The notes under the pieces: model-generated | The model's database searches: none | The model's input: only the letters and a program-made list of their open reading frames with translations | What the model was told of the DNA's origin: nothing | Position numbers and translations under genes: made by a program | Shown here: piece after piece, positions 41,219 through 50,277 of the stretch | Numbering within the stretch: the stretch's first letter is position 1 | Layout of the letters: every line of letters begins with the position of its first letter | Origin: Deltaproteobacteria bacterium | GTDB taxonomy: Bacteria; Myxococcota_A; Polyangia; HGW-17; JAJRWW01 | Length of the DNA stretch: 64,000 nucleotides | Direction: 5' to 3' | Assembly: GCA_029938605.1 (NCBI GenBank) | Contig: JAOZUO010000007.1 | Location: 1 to 64,000 of the forward strand

Positions 41219-42346
41219 TTATAGACAGGGGCCGTCGTAGTCGAAGGCGACGCCGGCGGTCAGGCGGTTGCAGTCGTTGCTGTAGGTCGTCCCGTTGCAG
41301 GCGCACACCGGCTCGTAGATGGCCGGGCAGAACCCACCCGGCTCGGGCACGCAGGTCCCCATCACATCCAGGCCGCAGATCCGGTAGTCACAGACCGCGC
41401 CTACCGGGCACTGCCAGCCCGAGATGCCGCCGCATTCATTGTCTGGATTTTCGCAGGCGCCCACGTGATCCAGCGCCACACCCACCGACAGCCGATTGCA
41501 GTCGTTGCTATAGGTCGCCCCGTTGCAGCCGCACACCGGATCGTAGACTGCCGGACAGAACCCACCCGGCTCGGGTACGCACGTGCCCTCCACATCCTCA
41601 CCGCACATGCGGTAGTCACAGACCTCACCCGTCAAACACTGCCCGCCCGTAAGGCCGCCGCACCGGTCCTCGGGCTGCGCGCAGGGACCCTCGTGGTCCA
41701 GCCCCACACCGGCGCTCAGCCGATGGCAGTCGTTGGAGTAGGTGTCGCCGTCGCAACCGCACACCGGCTCATAGATCTCGATGCAGACACCGTCCAACCG
41801 CGGCACGCAGGTGCCCGTCCCCCCGATCATGCACGATTGGATGTCACAGACATACCCCTCGTCACAGAAGCCGTCGGCGAAGGGCCCGCACTCGGCGGCG
41901 GGTTGGTCGCACGCGCCCTCATGATCCAACGCCACGCCGGCCGTCAGCCGATGGCAGTCGTTGGAGTAGGTGTTGCCGTCGCAACCGCACACCGGCTCAT
42001 AGACCTCGATGCAGACGCCGTCAAAACGAGGCACGCAGGTGCCCGTTCCACCCGTCGTGCAGGAGCGGAGGTCGCAGACATACCCCTCGTCACAGAAGCC
42101 GCCGAGGAACGGCCCGCATAGGGCCTCTTCCACGCAGTCCGAATCGGTGCGAGGGCAAAAGTCATCACACTCGCCGTCGCCATACCACCCCATGGAGTCA
42201 CAGACGTCATACCCCCAGTCGGCCTTGCCGAGGTCCCGGGCCTCGTCCTTGGTCATGGAATCGCCGCCGTCCGGACTACCCGTCATACAGCCGAACCCCA
42301 AAAAAACACTGGCTACGAGAACGGGGATCACGATGTTCTTTTTCAT
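41219..42346 (-). CDS. Lipoprotein with four Kazal-like domains
   Basis: 375 residues. Lipoprotein signal MKKNIVIPVLVASVFLGFGC. After a short acidic linker the protein has four repeating ~80-residue units. Each unit has a small Cys-rich module (CGPFxxGFCDEGYVCD or CGGxxxxQCxxGxVCDYR) followed by a Kazal-type module (VYEPVCGCDGNTYSNDC and variants). Kazal modules inhibit serine proteases, so a cell-surface defence against proteases is plausible but unproven. GGAGGAG gives an excellent ribosome site. The longer open frame upstream of ATG 42346 is not conserved-looking. Confidence 0.88.
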   Translation of the reverse strand: MKKNIVIPVLVASVFLGFGCMTGSPDGGDSMTKDEARDLGKADWGYDVCDSMGWYGDGECDDFCPRTDSDCVEEALCGPFLGGFCDEGYVCDLRSCTTGGTGTCVPRFDGVCIEVYEPVCGCDGNTYSNDCHRLTAGVALDHEGACDQPAAECGPFADGFCDEGYVCDIQSCMIGGTGTCVPRLDGVCIEIYEPVCGCDGDTYSNDCHRLSAGVGLDHEGPCAQPEDRCGGLTGGQCLTGEVCDYRMCGEDVEGTCVPEPGGFCPAVYDPVCGCNGATYSNDCNRLSVGVALDHVGACENPDNECGGISGWQCPVGAVCDYRICGLDVMGTCVPEPGGFCPAIYEPVCACNGTTYSNDCNRLTAGVAFDYDGPCL

Positions 42347-42426
42347 GGCACTCCTCCGATTTCCGCTGGTTATTATTCGTCCAGGCCAAAGCTCTTTGTC
42401 CGACACGCCTCATCATGCGGCACACT

Positions 42427-42463
42427 GTAAGTTCATGGCGGTCTGGCTGCGACATGAACTTAC
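42427..42463. promoter_or_regulatory. 11-bp perfect inverted repeat in divergent promoter region
   Basis: GTAAGTTCATG (42427-42437) and CATGAACTTAC (42453-42463), 15 bases apart, between the divergent Kazal lipoprotein and the repeat lipoprotein. Further ACATG/CATGT palindromic words follow (42471-42506). It could be an operator or an RNA hairpin. Confidence 0.45.
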
Positions 42464-42621
42464 TTATCACCACATGTGCTACATCATTGTATACATCATG
42501 TTTACATGTCAACCCCAAAATTGTCAGGCACTGGATCTGGATGGAAACAGTTGACGATTGGGGCCTGTTACTCTCACATGCGGAGGTGGCGGTGAAATCA
42601 GCAACACGCGAGGGAGAAAAG

Positions 42622-43338
42622 ATGCGTCAACTTTGTTCTGTCCTTCTGGTGGGGCTGCTGGCCATCAGTGGCCTGGTAGCCTGCAACAAGCACGGTAAGA
42701 AGCTCACCTTCAAAAAAGGCGAGGTCTTCTACAAGTCTCCGGTGACCAAGGCCCAAGCGCACAACTTCGGTACATTCATGGTCAAAATGAAGTACTTCGA
42801 CAACAGCAAGCGCAAGTCTGTCCAGCTTCTGAAGGTCGGTGGCACCTATCAGGTCCGGTTCGTGGTGAACAAGTCCGTCGTCCGAAAGCCCGGCATTCTC
42901 GTTGGCTTCCAGGCGATCGCTTCGATGACTTCAGGGGAGGTGTTCGAGCATACTCCGGTGGAAGTGCACTTATGCGACAAGAAACTGAAGTCGTTCAAAA
43001 CGCTCGGTCCCTTTAAAAGTTTCGGACACAAGGTGGAGGCGGCCAAGGGCGAGGTGTACTACCTCGAACCGGTGACCAAACCCGAAGCGGAGAAGCTGGC
43101 CCAGCTGCTCAAGAAGATTCGCTATTTCGACGGCAAACACAAATCGATTCAGATGCTACGCAAAGGAACGCTGACCCAGCTGCGATTCGTGGTCCATGCC
43201 GACGCGGAAAAAAACCCAAAGACGCTCCCCGCTTTTAAGCAATTGGGAACGAATATCCAGACCGCCCTGTTCCCCAAGGGAAAAGTCGAAGTCCATCTCT
43301 GCGACCCCGCCTTCAATACGGTCAAGGTAGTCCCGTAG
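42622..43338 (+). CDS. Lipoprotein with two copies of an uncharacterised domain
   Basis: 238 residues. Lipoprotein signal (VLLVGLLAISGLVAC). Two ~100-residue repeats follow: KGEVFYKSPVTKAQAHNFG and KGEVYYLEPVTKPEAEKLA, each continuing with a KYFD/RYFDG...KSVQLL/KSIQML segment, LRFVV-like strand and VEVHLCD ending. I recognise the repeat style from other uncharacterised bacterial proteins but cannot name the family. AGGGAG precedes ATG 42622. Convergent with the CHAT/TPR gene. Confidence 0.75.
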   Translation: MRQLCSVLLVGLLAISGLVACNKHGKKLTFKKGEVFYKSPVTKAQAHNFGTFMVKMKYFDNSKRKSVQLLKVGGTYQVRFVVNKSVVRKPGILVGFQAIASMTSGEVFEHTPVEVHLCDKKLKSFKTLGPFKSFGHKVEAAKGEVYYLEPVTKPEAEKLAQLLKKIRYFDGKHKSIQMLRKGTLTQLRFVVHADAEKNPKTLPAFKQLGTNIQTALFPKGKVEVHLCDPAFNTVKVVP

Positions 43339-43355
43339 CGCCCCTCCTCCCCGTC

Positions 43356-46169
43356 TCACAGGGCGCCGTACAGTACGTAGGTGGCCCAGTGCCGGGGGTG
43401 GCGGGTGGACCGGTGTTTGCGCAGCGCTCGCCCGGCGGCGATCCAGGCGGCGGCCTTGGTCGAGCCTTTGACCAGGGACCGATACAAGGTGGTGAAGAAC
43501 CGGTCCGCCGTGGCGGGACCGGGAGGCGCCAGGGGCAGCACCACGGTACGAGCGCCGGCGAGCAGGAGCGCCCGGGCGGCCCCCTCCTGGCCCTGCCAGT
43601 CGGGTTCACCGCGGCCCAGATCCAGCCCCTCTATGCTCACGAGATCCGCGTCCAGCCGGAGTCCCATGAGCTCCCGCAGCAGCACTATCCCGTCGCTGGC
43701 GGCGTCAGCGGCCAGCACCAATGCGGGCTGGGAGGGGCCCAGGATCCGCGCAGGCAGCAGGAGCCGCGCGGCGAAGTGGAGGCGACGATAATCTGTCAGT
43801 GTGCGCTTGCGAAGGGCGGCCTCCGAGCCCCTGGCCCCCGAGACAATGGTGACCCGCCCCGCCCCCACGGTGCGCACGGCGCCCACAGCGGCTACCAGGC
43901 GCGCGGCGCGATCTCGCGAACCGGGCAAGAACGCCAGCCGGTGTCCACGCGCGATCAGTGCGGCCCTCACGGGGGACGCCGAACCCTGGCCCTGGACGTC
44001 GCCGCTGACCCGCGCCACGGCCAGCAGCTCCTGCTTGGCGTCAGCGCCCCGGGGCGTCGCCTTGAGCTTGAGCCACACCGCCGCCGACGGGATGCGAACA
44101 AAGACGCGACGCTCCCCAAACCACCCCCGCTTCCCCTCGGGCAGGGCCGCGAAGGGCAGGGGCCACAGCGGACCGGACAAGACCAGGTGAACCCGCGTAC
44201 GCCCCGCGAGGATGGCCGACGCCGGAGCGATGAGCCGGCGAAACAGCTCCGCGCCCCGTCTGCGGACCTCGGCCACGCTCGTGTGCCCCGTACCAAACAG
44301 CGCACCGGTGAACCGACGCACGAGCTTGCGCAGCTTGGCCTGCCCCGGCAGATTCACCACGGTGGACTGCTCGTTGTTAAACCCGTACAGCAGCGAGCTG
44401 CGATGGCCCACATGGTAGATGAGCACCGCGCCCTTCTCCGAGATGGCGCCCTTGAGGATCCCCACGCCGACGGGGGCGGGGTGCGCCGCGGCGAAGCGGA
44501 AAGCCCGCCCCTCCAACCGCACCCGCGCGGTGCGGATCCAGATCAGTCGCTTGTACAGGAGCCGCCGCAAGGCGAGACCTACGCCCGGCTCGGCAAGCTG
44601 CTCGGCGATGAATCGCTCCTCCCCGGACAGTCCCCGTACTCGCCTCCGCGCCTGACCACTGTCGGCGAGGCTCGCCCCGGCGCGGGTCAGCAGGTCCACC
44701 AGCCGACGCGCGCGGCTCCGCTCGAAGCTGGCCAAAGCCGCGTCCAGATGCTTGGGGTCCCCGCCTCGACGCCACTGCTTGACGTTGACCCGCGCCAACT
44801 CGTAATAGGCGTTGTCCTCGGCTGCGGGGTCGGCCCCCCCGATGAGATCCAGCCCGGTCTGCACCCTCTCCAGGGCGTTCACGGCGCCTTTGTGGAAGCG
44901 CGCCGCCTTGGATTCGCGATCGAGCAGGGTGTCGCACAGAAACCCGAGCAGGGCGTAGGCCTTCCAGGAAAGCTCCGGCGCCGACACGGCCGAGGCGTGA
45001 TCCAGCGCCCGGGTCAGCTCACCCAATGCATCGGCGGCCTGCCCCATCCGCACCCGGGCCCGGCCCATGAGGATCCGCGCCTCCCCACTGCTGAAGCGAT
45101 CAGACGCCTTCTCCAGCACCACCACGGCCCGTCGCAGAAGCGTCGCTGAGTCCCGAAACCTACGCCGCCGCTGCAGCCCTCGCGCCGCGTCCAGATCCAG
45201 CAGTGCTTCGGCGTAGTCGTCGCCCAGTTCCCGAAGGCTGCGGCGGGCAACATCCCGCTGCCGACGCGCCGCACCGTAGTCACCCCAGGAATCCAGAGCC
45301 CGGGCGAAGTGCCACGCCGCCTTGGCGTGTCGACGATGGGCTCGGGCTTTGGCCAGCTGCCGGAGCGCCTGCCCGAAGTCCCGCTTGGCCGCGCCCCGAT
45401 CTCCCACCGTCACGGCCAGCCGCGCCAGCTCCAGATCGGCCACACCACTTCTCACCAGGCGCCCCTTGGCCGCGAACCCCATCTGCGCGATACCCAGAAA
45501 CCGTCGGGCCCGCCGGTAGTCCGCGATCAGGGCGAAGCCCCGTCCCGCGGCCATGGCGGCCCGGGCGGCGGCCACCGAACGCAGCCCCCCCACCAACGTC
45601 ACGACCTGCCCCAACCCCTCCACCGCGGCGCTAAGATTGCCCCGACGGGCCGCCACGCCTGCCTGCCGGGCAATGGCCCGGGCCCGCAGGGAACGCAAAC
45701 CCGCCCCCGTGGCGGACACCTCGGCCCTTTTGTACTGGCGTACGGCCAAATCGAGCTGCCCCGTACCGCGGTACAGATCCCCCAGCGCTGCGTGGGCCTG
45801 AGCCATCCTTGGGAGGTTGTTGACCTTCTGGGCCCGCGCCAGCTCCTGGCCAAGCACCGCCCGGCCCACCGCCAGACGCCCCCGAGACAGGGTCACCCGG
45901 GACAATGCCAGGGCGGCCCGAAATTGCAGGGCGTCCTCCCCACGTCCGCGAGCCCCCCGAAGCACCTTGACCCAGAGTCGCTCCGCCCTGGCGAGGCGCC
46001 CTACCCGATCCGCCTTCTGAGCCGCCTCCAGCAACGCCTTGGGATCGACGGGGTCTCCGGGACGCGCGGTCCGGGGGCAGCTCGTCCACAACCCCACCAG
46101 CGCGCACGCCAGCGCCGCCCTCCCCCAGGGGTACCGTCCAACTCGTGGGTAGATGTCACGTTGGATCAC
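43356..46169 (-). CDS. TPR-CHAT protein with degraded protease active site
   Basis: ~937-residue predicted lipoprotein. GTG 46169 gives a signal-like N-terminus with a Cys in VGLWTSC; the longer frame upstream overlaps the divergent Sel1 gene. Residues ~40-560 are TPR-like helical repeats (ALxxALxDLYRGTGQLDLAVRQYKRA-type). The C-terminal ~350 residues are a CHAT (caspase-like) domain ending WATYVLYGAL. The catalytic His region reads RRLHFAARLLL rather than HFAxHG, and the position normally holding SACxTG reads VSIEGLDLGRG, so the catalytic Cys is missing. Probably a binding or scaffolding protein rather than a protease. Confidence 0.8.
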   Translation of the reverse strand: MIQRDIYPRVGRYPWGRAALACALVGLWTSCPRTARPGDPVDPKALLEAAQKADRVGRLARAERLWVKVLRGARGRGEDALQFRAALALSRVTLSRGRLAVGRAVLGQELARAQKVNNLPRMAQAHAALGDLYRGTGQLDLAVRQYKRAEVSATGAGLRSLRARAIARQAGVAARRGNLSAAVEGLGQVVTLVGGLRSVAAARAAMAAGRGFALIADYRRARRFLGIAQMGFAAKGRLVRSGVADLELARLAVTVGDRGAAKRDFGQALRQLAKARAHRRHAKAAWHFARALDSWGDYGAARRQRDVARRSLRELGDDYAEALLDLDAARGLQRRRRFRDSATLLRRAVVVLEKASDRFSSGEARILMGRARVRMGQAADALGELTRALDHASAVSAPELSWKAYALLGFLCDTLLDRESKAARFHKGAVNALERVQTGLDLIGGADPAAEDNAYYELARVNVKQWRRGGDPKHLDAALASFERSRARRLVDLLTRAGASLADSGQARRRVRGLSGEERFIAEQLAEPGVGLALRRLLYKRLIWIRTARVRLEGRAFRFAAAHPAPVGVGILKGAISEKGAVLIYHVGHRSSLLYGFNNEQSTVVNLPGQAKLRKLVRRFTGALFGTGHTSVAEVRRRGAELFRRLIAPASAILAGRTRVHLVLSGPLWPLPFAALPEGKRGWFGERRVFVRIPSAAVWLKLKATPRGADAKQELLAVARVSGDVQGQGSASPVRAALIARGHRLAFLPGSRDRAARLVAAVGAVRTVGAGRVTIVSGARGSEAALRKRTLTDYRRLHFAARLLLPARILGPSQPALVLAADAASDGIVLLRELMGLRLDADLVSIEGLDLGRGEPDWQGQEGAARALLLAGARTVVLPLAPPGPATADRFFTTLYRSLVKGSTKAAAWIAAGRALRKHRSTRHPRHWATYVLYGAL

Positions 46170-46260
46170 ATCCGTGATTATGCGCCTACACAGGCCCGGG
46201 CCGCAAACTGGATCTGACCAGCTCAACGTGCCACTATGGAAACCATACGTAGGAAACGCC

Positions 46261-46824
46261 ATGCGGAAAACGACCCTGGTGCTGCTCTTGGTCGGACTCG
46301 GAACGACCAGCCACTGTAACGGAACGAACCCGTCAACGCCCCGCCGTGCCCGAAGCGGAAACGTGAACGAGGTCGCCGCCTGCAACGACGGATCGGCGGC
46401 GGCTTGCCACGCCATCGGCTTGAAGTGGGCCAAAGCCAAGAACCACCCCCAGTCCAAGTTTCAGTCTTGGAAGCACTTCAAGATGGCCTGCGAAGGCGGC
46501 CACGCTCCCGGATGCCTCCAGCTCAAGAAGCTCAACGAGGCCGCCTGCTTCGACGGCCTGGCCAAGGGATGCTTGAACCTCGGCGAGCTCTACCGCCTCG
46601 GCAAAAAGGGGATCCCCGCGAACCTGACCCTGGCGCGTCGCTACCTCTGGACCGCTTGCCGGGATGGTGTGGCCCGGGCCTGCTACGAGCTGGGAGTGCT
46701 GTGGAACCAGGGCGGCGGCGGTCCCCTCAACGCCCGTAAGGCGCGATCCTTCTTCCGCAAGGCCTGCCGCGGCGGCTGGGACGCGGCCTGCGCTAGGCTG
46801 CCCCGGGGCGGGCGCCGACGATAG
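46261..46824 (+). CDS. Sel1/Hcp-like Cys-rich repeat lipoprotein
   Basis: 187 residues with a signal peptide (TTLVLLLVGLGTTSHC) ending in a likely lipidated Cys. It has about four Sel1-like repeats: AACNDGSAAACHAIGLKW, MACEGGHAPGCLQL, AACFDGLAKGCLNLGELY, TACRDGVARACYELGVLW. The paired Cys spaced seven residues apart matches the Helicobacter cysteine-rich (Hcp) SLR type, with disulfide-linked helices. Divergent from the CHAT gene, 91 bases between starts. GTAGGAAAC precedes the ATG. Likely a periplasmic or surface scaffold. Confidence 0.8.
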   Translation: MRKTTLVLLLVGLGTTSHCNGTNPSTPRRARSGNVNEVAACNDGSAAACHAIGLKWAKAKNHPQSKFQSWKHFKMACEGGHAPGCLQLKKLNEAACFDGLAKGCLNLGELYRLGKKGIPANLTLARRYLWTACRDGVARACYELGVLWNQGGGGPLNARKARSFFRKACRGGWDAACARLPRGGRRR

Positions 46825-46856
46825 CTACCCCCTGTCGCCGCGGATCCATCCCGGCT

Positions 46857-49259
46857 TCATCGCGGTCGTTGGTGGCAGGGATGGTCCGGCATATCGGGAG
46901 GGCAGAACGCGCGCTCAGCGTCCTTCATGAGACGCTTGGCCTTGTCGAGCAAATCACCAGGATCCACCGACACCCCTGGCGGGAGGTCTGGGTGAGGACG
47001 GCTCCTCGCTCGACGCCCGGAGAAAGCCGGTCCCGAACGCGGGCGTCTGGAGGGGCGTACGAGGGGTCCACGGCGCGAACGCATGGAGGCGTGAGAGACA
47101 CCTGCGGGGTTCGGGCGAGGCGAGAAGGAGGCCGAGCCTTTTGATGCCGGCTTTCGACTTCCGCCAACGGTGGACGGAATGGCCACCGGCGCCTGACGCA
47201 GTAACTCTTTGGACGAAGGTGAAACCGCTGGGACCACAGGGTGCACCAGCTCCCGCCCGGCGGGGCCGGCAGGGACGGAAAACCACTGCCTCGAGATCCA
47301 GACGCCCGCCAGGAGCGTACCGACCAGGGCCAGCAATCCCACCAGCCCCCAGCCGAGTCGCTTGGAAAACGCTCCCGTCTTCCCTGGGCGCCGCTTCGCC
47401 GCCTCCTCCCGGGTTTCGAGACCTGCCTCCTCTCGGGTTTTGAGACCTGCCTCCACCCGGGTTTCGAGACCTGCCTCCACCCGGGTTTCGAGACCTGCCT
47501 CCTCCCGGGGATCGAATCCCGCCGGCGAAGCTCTCTGAAGGTCCTTCACCAGTTGGGCGCAGGACCGAAAACGATCCGCCGGGTTGGAGGCCAACCCTCG
47601 GCTCACGGCGGCAATAAACGCAGGAGGGAGGTCAGGTCGCAAGGTCTCCAGGGGGCGAATGCTCCCGCTGGCCACGTTCTCCATGGTCTGGAGTATCTGC
47701 TCCTCGGTACAGCTCCCCCGACCCGCCTCACCCGGATACTGCCCCGTGACCTGGCGGTAGACCAGCGCCGCGAGCGCCCACTGGTCAGTGGCAGCGGTGA
47801 TCTCTTCGCCCACCAGTTGCTCCGGCGCCTCTCCCCCTGGAGTTCCCACTGTGAATCCGGTGCGGGTGAACCAGCTCTCTCCCAATCGGGCGATGCCAAA
47901 GTCAATGAGCACGGCTGTCCCATCGGTCCGAATGAGGATGTTCCGGGCAGTCACATCGCGATGAACCACTCCCTCGGTGTGCACAGCGTCCAGGGCGCCG
48001 GCGATCCCTTTCAACGCCTCCAGCACTTGCCGCCAGGTCATGTCCGAGACCTTGTCAGCCAGGCTGGAGCCCTCCACCACCTCCAACACGCAGTAGGCGG
48101 ACGAAGCCCACTGCCCCACCGCGCGGATCCGAACCACATTGGGATGACGCAGGCGGGTGAGGATCTCGCACTCGCTCAGGAAGCGCCCCTCCTGCTCGCG
48201 AACCATGTCCCGGGTGACTCCAGGGAGTTGTTGCAGCATCTTCACCGCCACCTGTCCGCCCAAGCGGAGATCCTCAGCTCGATAGACTACAGCCATTCCC
48301 CCTTGACCCAGACAGGCCAAGACCTCGTATCGGTCGTCTATTACCTCCCCCGGGGACAGGCGGGTCGCCTCTTCCCACTGGGTGTCCATAAGCGCCTGGA
48401 GAAGCTGGGCCCCCGTGGGAAAGCGCCGGGCGGGATCCGGCTCCAGCGCCTGGGAAATGATCCGGCTCAGGGACTCGGAAACCCCCGCCTCCCGCCCCCG
48501 CTCGGTGGTGTGGAGGAAGACAGGCCGACCTTCGGCGTCCAGGGTGGGTGCAGTGCCCGAGAGCATCTCATGGGCCACCACCGCTGCGGAGTAGACGTCC
48601 AGGGTGGGGTGCGGGAAAGGCGGCTTGGTCCCACCCACCTCCGGAGCCATGTACTTGGGTGTTCCAGCAACGATGGGCGTGGCATTCTGGGCGCCTACGC
48701 GAGTGTCCCAGGCGATGCCGAAGTCCAGAAGCCGCAGCCTGGGACCGTCATCCATCAGCTCTTGCGACTCCTCCAGATAGATATTCTGGGGCTTGACGTC
48801 GCGGTGAACAATGCCGACGCTGTGCGCCGCCCCGAGCGCCTGAAGGAGCTGGATCACCAGGGGTTGAACCTCGGGCACGGTCATTGGGTTCCCCTGCCGG
48901 ATGCGCTGGTCCAGGGTCTGCCCTCGAAGCAGGGGCATTACAAAGAACGGGGGGTCGTCAGACGGAAAGAGCTCGTGGATCTCCACCACATGCTCACTCC
49001 GGAGACGGCGGGCGATCATCGCTTCGTGGACAAATCGCTGGCGCCGCTCCTCCTGGTGACAGCCGGGAAGCGGAAGGATCTTCAGCGCCACCCAAGACCC
49101 CAAGACAGAATCCTCGGCGCGCCAGATTTCGCTCATCGCTCCTTTGCCCACCCGATCCACCAGGCGAAATCGTTGGGCCAGCACGACACCGGGGCGCAGG
49201 GGGTGCTCCTCGCCGGTTGCGTCGGGAGGGTGAGATGGCCCATGGTCCGCCGCGCTCAT
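46857..49259 (-). CDS. Transmembrane protein with two Ser/Thr kinase domains
   Basis: 800 residues. Kinase 1 (~25-290): GKGAMSEIWRAED, HRDVKPQNIYL (~148), DFGIAWD (~178). Kinase 2 (~305-560): GQGGMAVVYRAED, HRDVTARNILI (~431), DFGIARLG (~453), EAPEQLVG. The second catalytic loop has HRDVTARN, lacking the usual Lys and resembling tyrosine-kinase loops. Next are four to five copies of AGLETRVE encoded by 24-bp DNA repeats (47403-47519), a transmembrane helix (~633-655) and an outside ~130-residue Arg/Pro/Ser-rich tail with two Cys near the end. ATG 49259 follows GAAAGGTGATC. Confidence 0.9.
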   Translation of the reverse strand: MSAADHGPSHPPDATGEEHPLRPGVVLAQRFRLVDRVGKGAMSEIWRAEDSVLGSWVALKILPLPGCHQEERRQRFVHEAMIARRLRSEHVVEIHELFPSDDPPFFVMPLLRGQTLDQRIRQGNPMTVPEVQPLVIQLLQALGAAHSVGIVHRDVKPQNIYLEESQELMDDGPRLRLLDFGIAWDTRVGAQNATPIVAGTPKYMAPEVGGTKPPFPHPTLDVYSAAVVAHEMLSGTAPTLDAEGRPVFLHTTERGREAGVSESLSRIISQALEPDPARRFPTGAQLLQALMDTQWEEATRLSPGEVIDDRYEVLACLGQGGMAVVYRAEDLRLGGQVAVKMLQQLPGVTRDMVREQEGRFLSECEILTRLRHPNVVRIRAVGQWASSAYCVLEVVEGSSLADKVSDMTWRQVLEALKGIAGALDAVHTEGVVHRDVTARNILIRTDGTAVLIDFGIARLGESWFTRTGFTVGTPGGEAPEQLVGEEITAATDQWALAALVYRQVTGQYPGEAGRGSCTEEQILQTMENVASGSIRPLETLRPDLPPAFIAAVSRGLASNPADRFRSCAQLVKDLQRASPAGFDPREEAGLETRVEAGLETRVEAGLKTREEAGLETREEAAKRRPGKTGAFSKRLGWGLVGLLALVGTLLAGVWISRQWFSVPAGPAGRELVHPVVPAVSPSSKELLRQAPVAIPSTVGGSRKPASKGSASFSPRPNPAGVSHASMRSRRGPLVRPSRRPRSGPAFSGRRARSRPHPDLPPGVSVDPGDLLDKAKRLMKDAERAFCPPDMPDHPCHQRPR
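47403..47519. repeat. 24-bp tandem repeat, about five copies, in tandem-kinase gene
   Basis: Units around CCGGGTTTCGAGACCTGCCT encode the AGLETRVE/REEAGLETR juxtamembrane repeat on the minus strand. In-frame period. Confidence 0.9.
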
Positions 49260-49460
49260 CCGATCACCTTTCTCTCACGAGGTTTTGACAGAGGTAAGCG
49301 CCCGGCCCCGGAGGGAGGCTCCCCTTTGGCAGAGCCATAGACGCCCCGAAAGGATAACAACAAGAGATAGGTGGGAGCAGAAAGAGTTTCAGAAAAAATC
49401 CGGACTCAAATCATCGGGGGACGCCGGCGTTCCAGCAGCCCGAGGCTCAAGAGTCAACGC

Positions 49461-50207
49461 TCAGAACCCCATACCGGTCATGCAGACGCCGTAGCTGCCC
49501 GGCATGGCTCCCATGCAGTCCAAGCCCGACTGACAATTGTCGTTGTTGAGACATAGCGAACCCATCTGACCATCGCTGCACATCCCCACCGTGTCCGTGG
49601 CATTCCTGATACAGCTCCAGTTGGTGGGACAGTGGTCCGGGGTCTGGCAGAGGCCGGTGAGGCACATGTAGGCCTTGTTGGGGATAATGCCCGTGTTGCA
49701 CACCGCCCCGTTCATGCCCACCGGGCACTGGCGGTTCTGGTCGCAGGCCGGAAAGGAGTAGCAGGCCGTGGACTCGTCTTCCTCTTCCAGGCACAAGGAG
49801 TAGTCGTCACAGCCGTCCATTCCGTCTAGTCGAGGGGTGCATTGGGTGGGCACCGGAGGGGTACTGCAGAACCCGTCCTTGCAGATCTGCCCTTCGGCAC
49901 AGGGTGTGTCCGGGCAGGTGGACACAGTGCGGTTGTGGCACAGCATATCGAACTCGGTATCACAGTACTGATCAGCGGCGCAGTCATCATTGCTGGTACA
50001 ACCCAGGGCGCACAGCCCGTTCCAACAGAACTGTCCGGAGGGACAGGGATCCGAGGAGCTGCAGAAAGCCCCTTTAATAACTGAGCCATCGTTGTTTGCT
50101 TCGCCCCCTCCTACGATGCAGGCCCCCAGGCCACAGAATGTCAGAACGGCAACAGCGGAGAGCAGAATCTGGAACCTGCTCCTGTTTTGGGGTTTGGATG
50201 TCTTCAT
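49461..50207 (-). CDS. Cys-rich predicted lipoprotein
   Basis: 248 residues. ATG 50207 follows GAAAGGAGACC. The signal peptide ends FCGLGAC, a lipobox. The mature region has ~26 Cys in short repeating modules such as CPSGQFCWNGLCALGC, CAADQYC, CAEGQICKDGFCS, a pattern widespread in myxobacterial surface lipoproteins. Upstream of the tandem-kinase gene on the same strand with a 201-bp gap, so cotranscription is possible but unproven. Confidence 0.78.
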   Translation of the reverse strand: MKTSKPQNRSRFQILLSAVAVLTFCGLGACIVGGGEANNDGSVIKGAFCSSSDPCPSGQFCWNGLCALGCTSNDDCAADQYCDTEFDMLCHNRTVSTCPDTPCAEGQICKDGFCSTPPVPTQCTPRLDGMDGCDDYSLCLEEEDESTACYSFPACDQNRQCPVGMNGAVCNTGIIPNKAYMCLTGLCQTPDHCPTNWSCIRNATDTVGMCSDGQMGSLCLNNDNCQSGLDCMGAMPGSYGVCMTGMGF

Positions 50208-50277
50208 GTCTCGGTCTCCTTTCAAAGGTTGGAAGCGGTCGGCCACGGTCTAGTACATACGCGAAAACCAGAGAAAC

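Noticed and set aside
43389-45149. 586-residue plus-strand frame antisense to the CHAT gene
   Set aside because: Gly/Pro/Gln-rich and low complexity; the minus-strand TPR/CHAT protein is clearly the real gene.
47510-47525. tRNA-like GATCGAATCCC sequence
   Set aside because: It lies in the tandem-kinase coding region with no acceptor or anticodon arms. No tRNA gene was found anywhere in the window.
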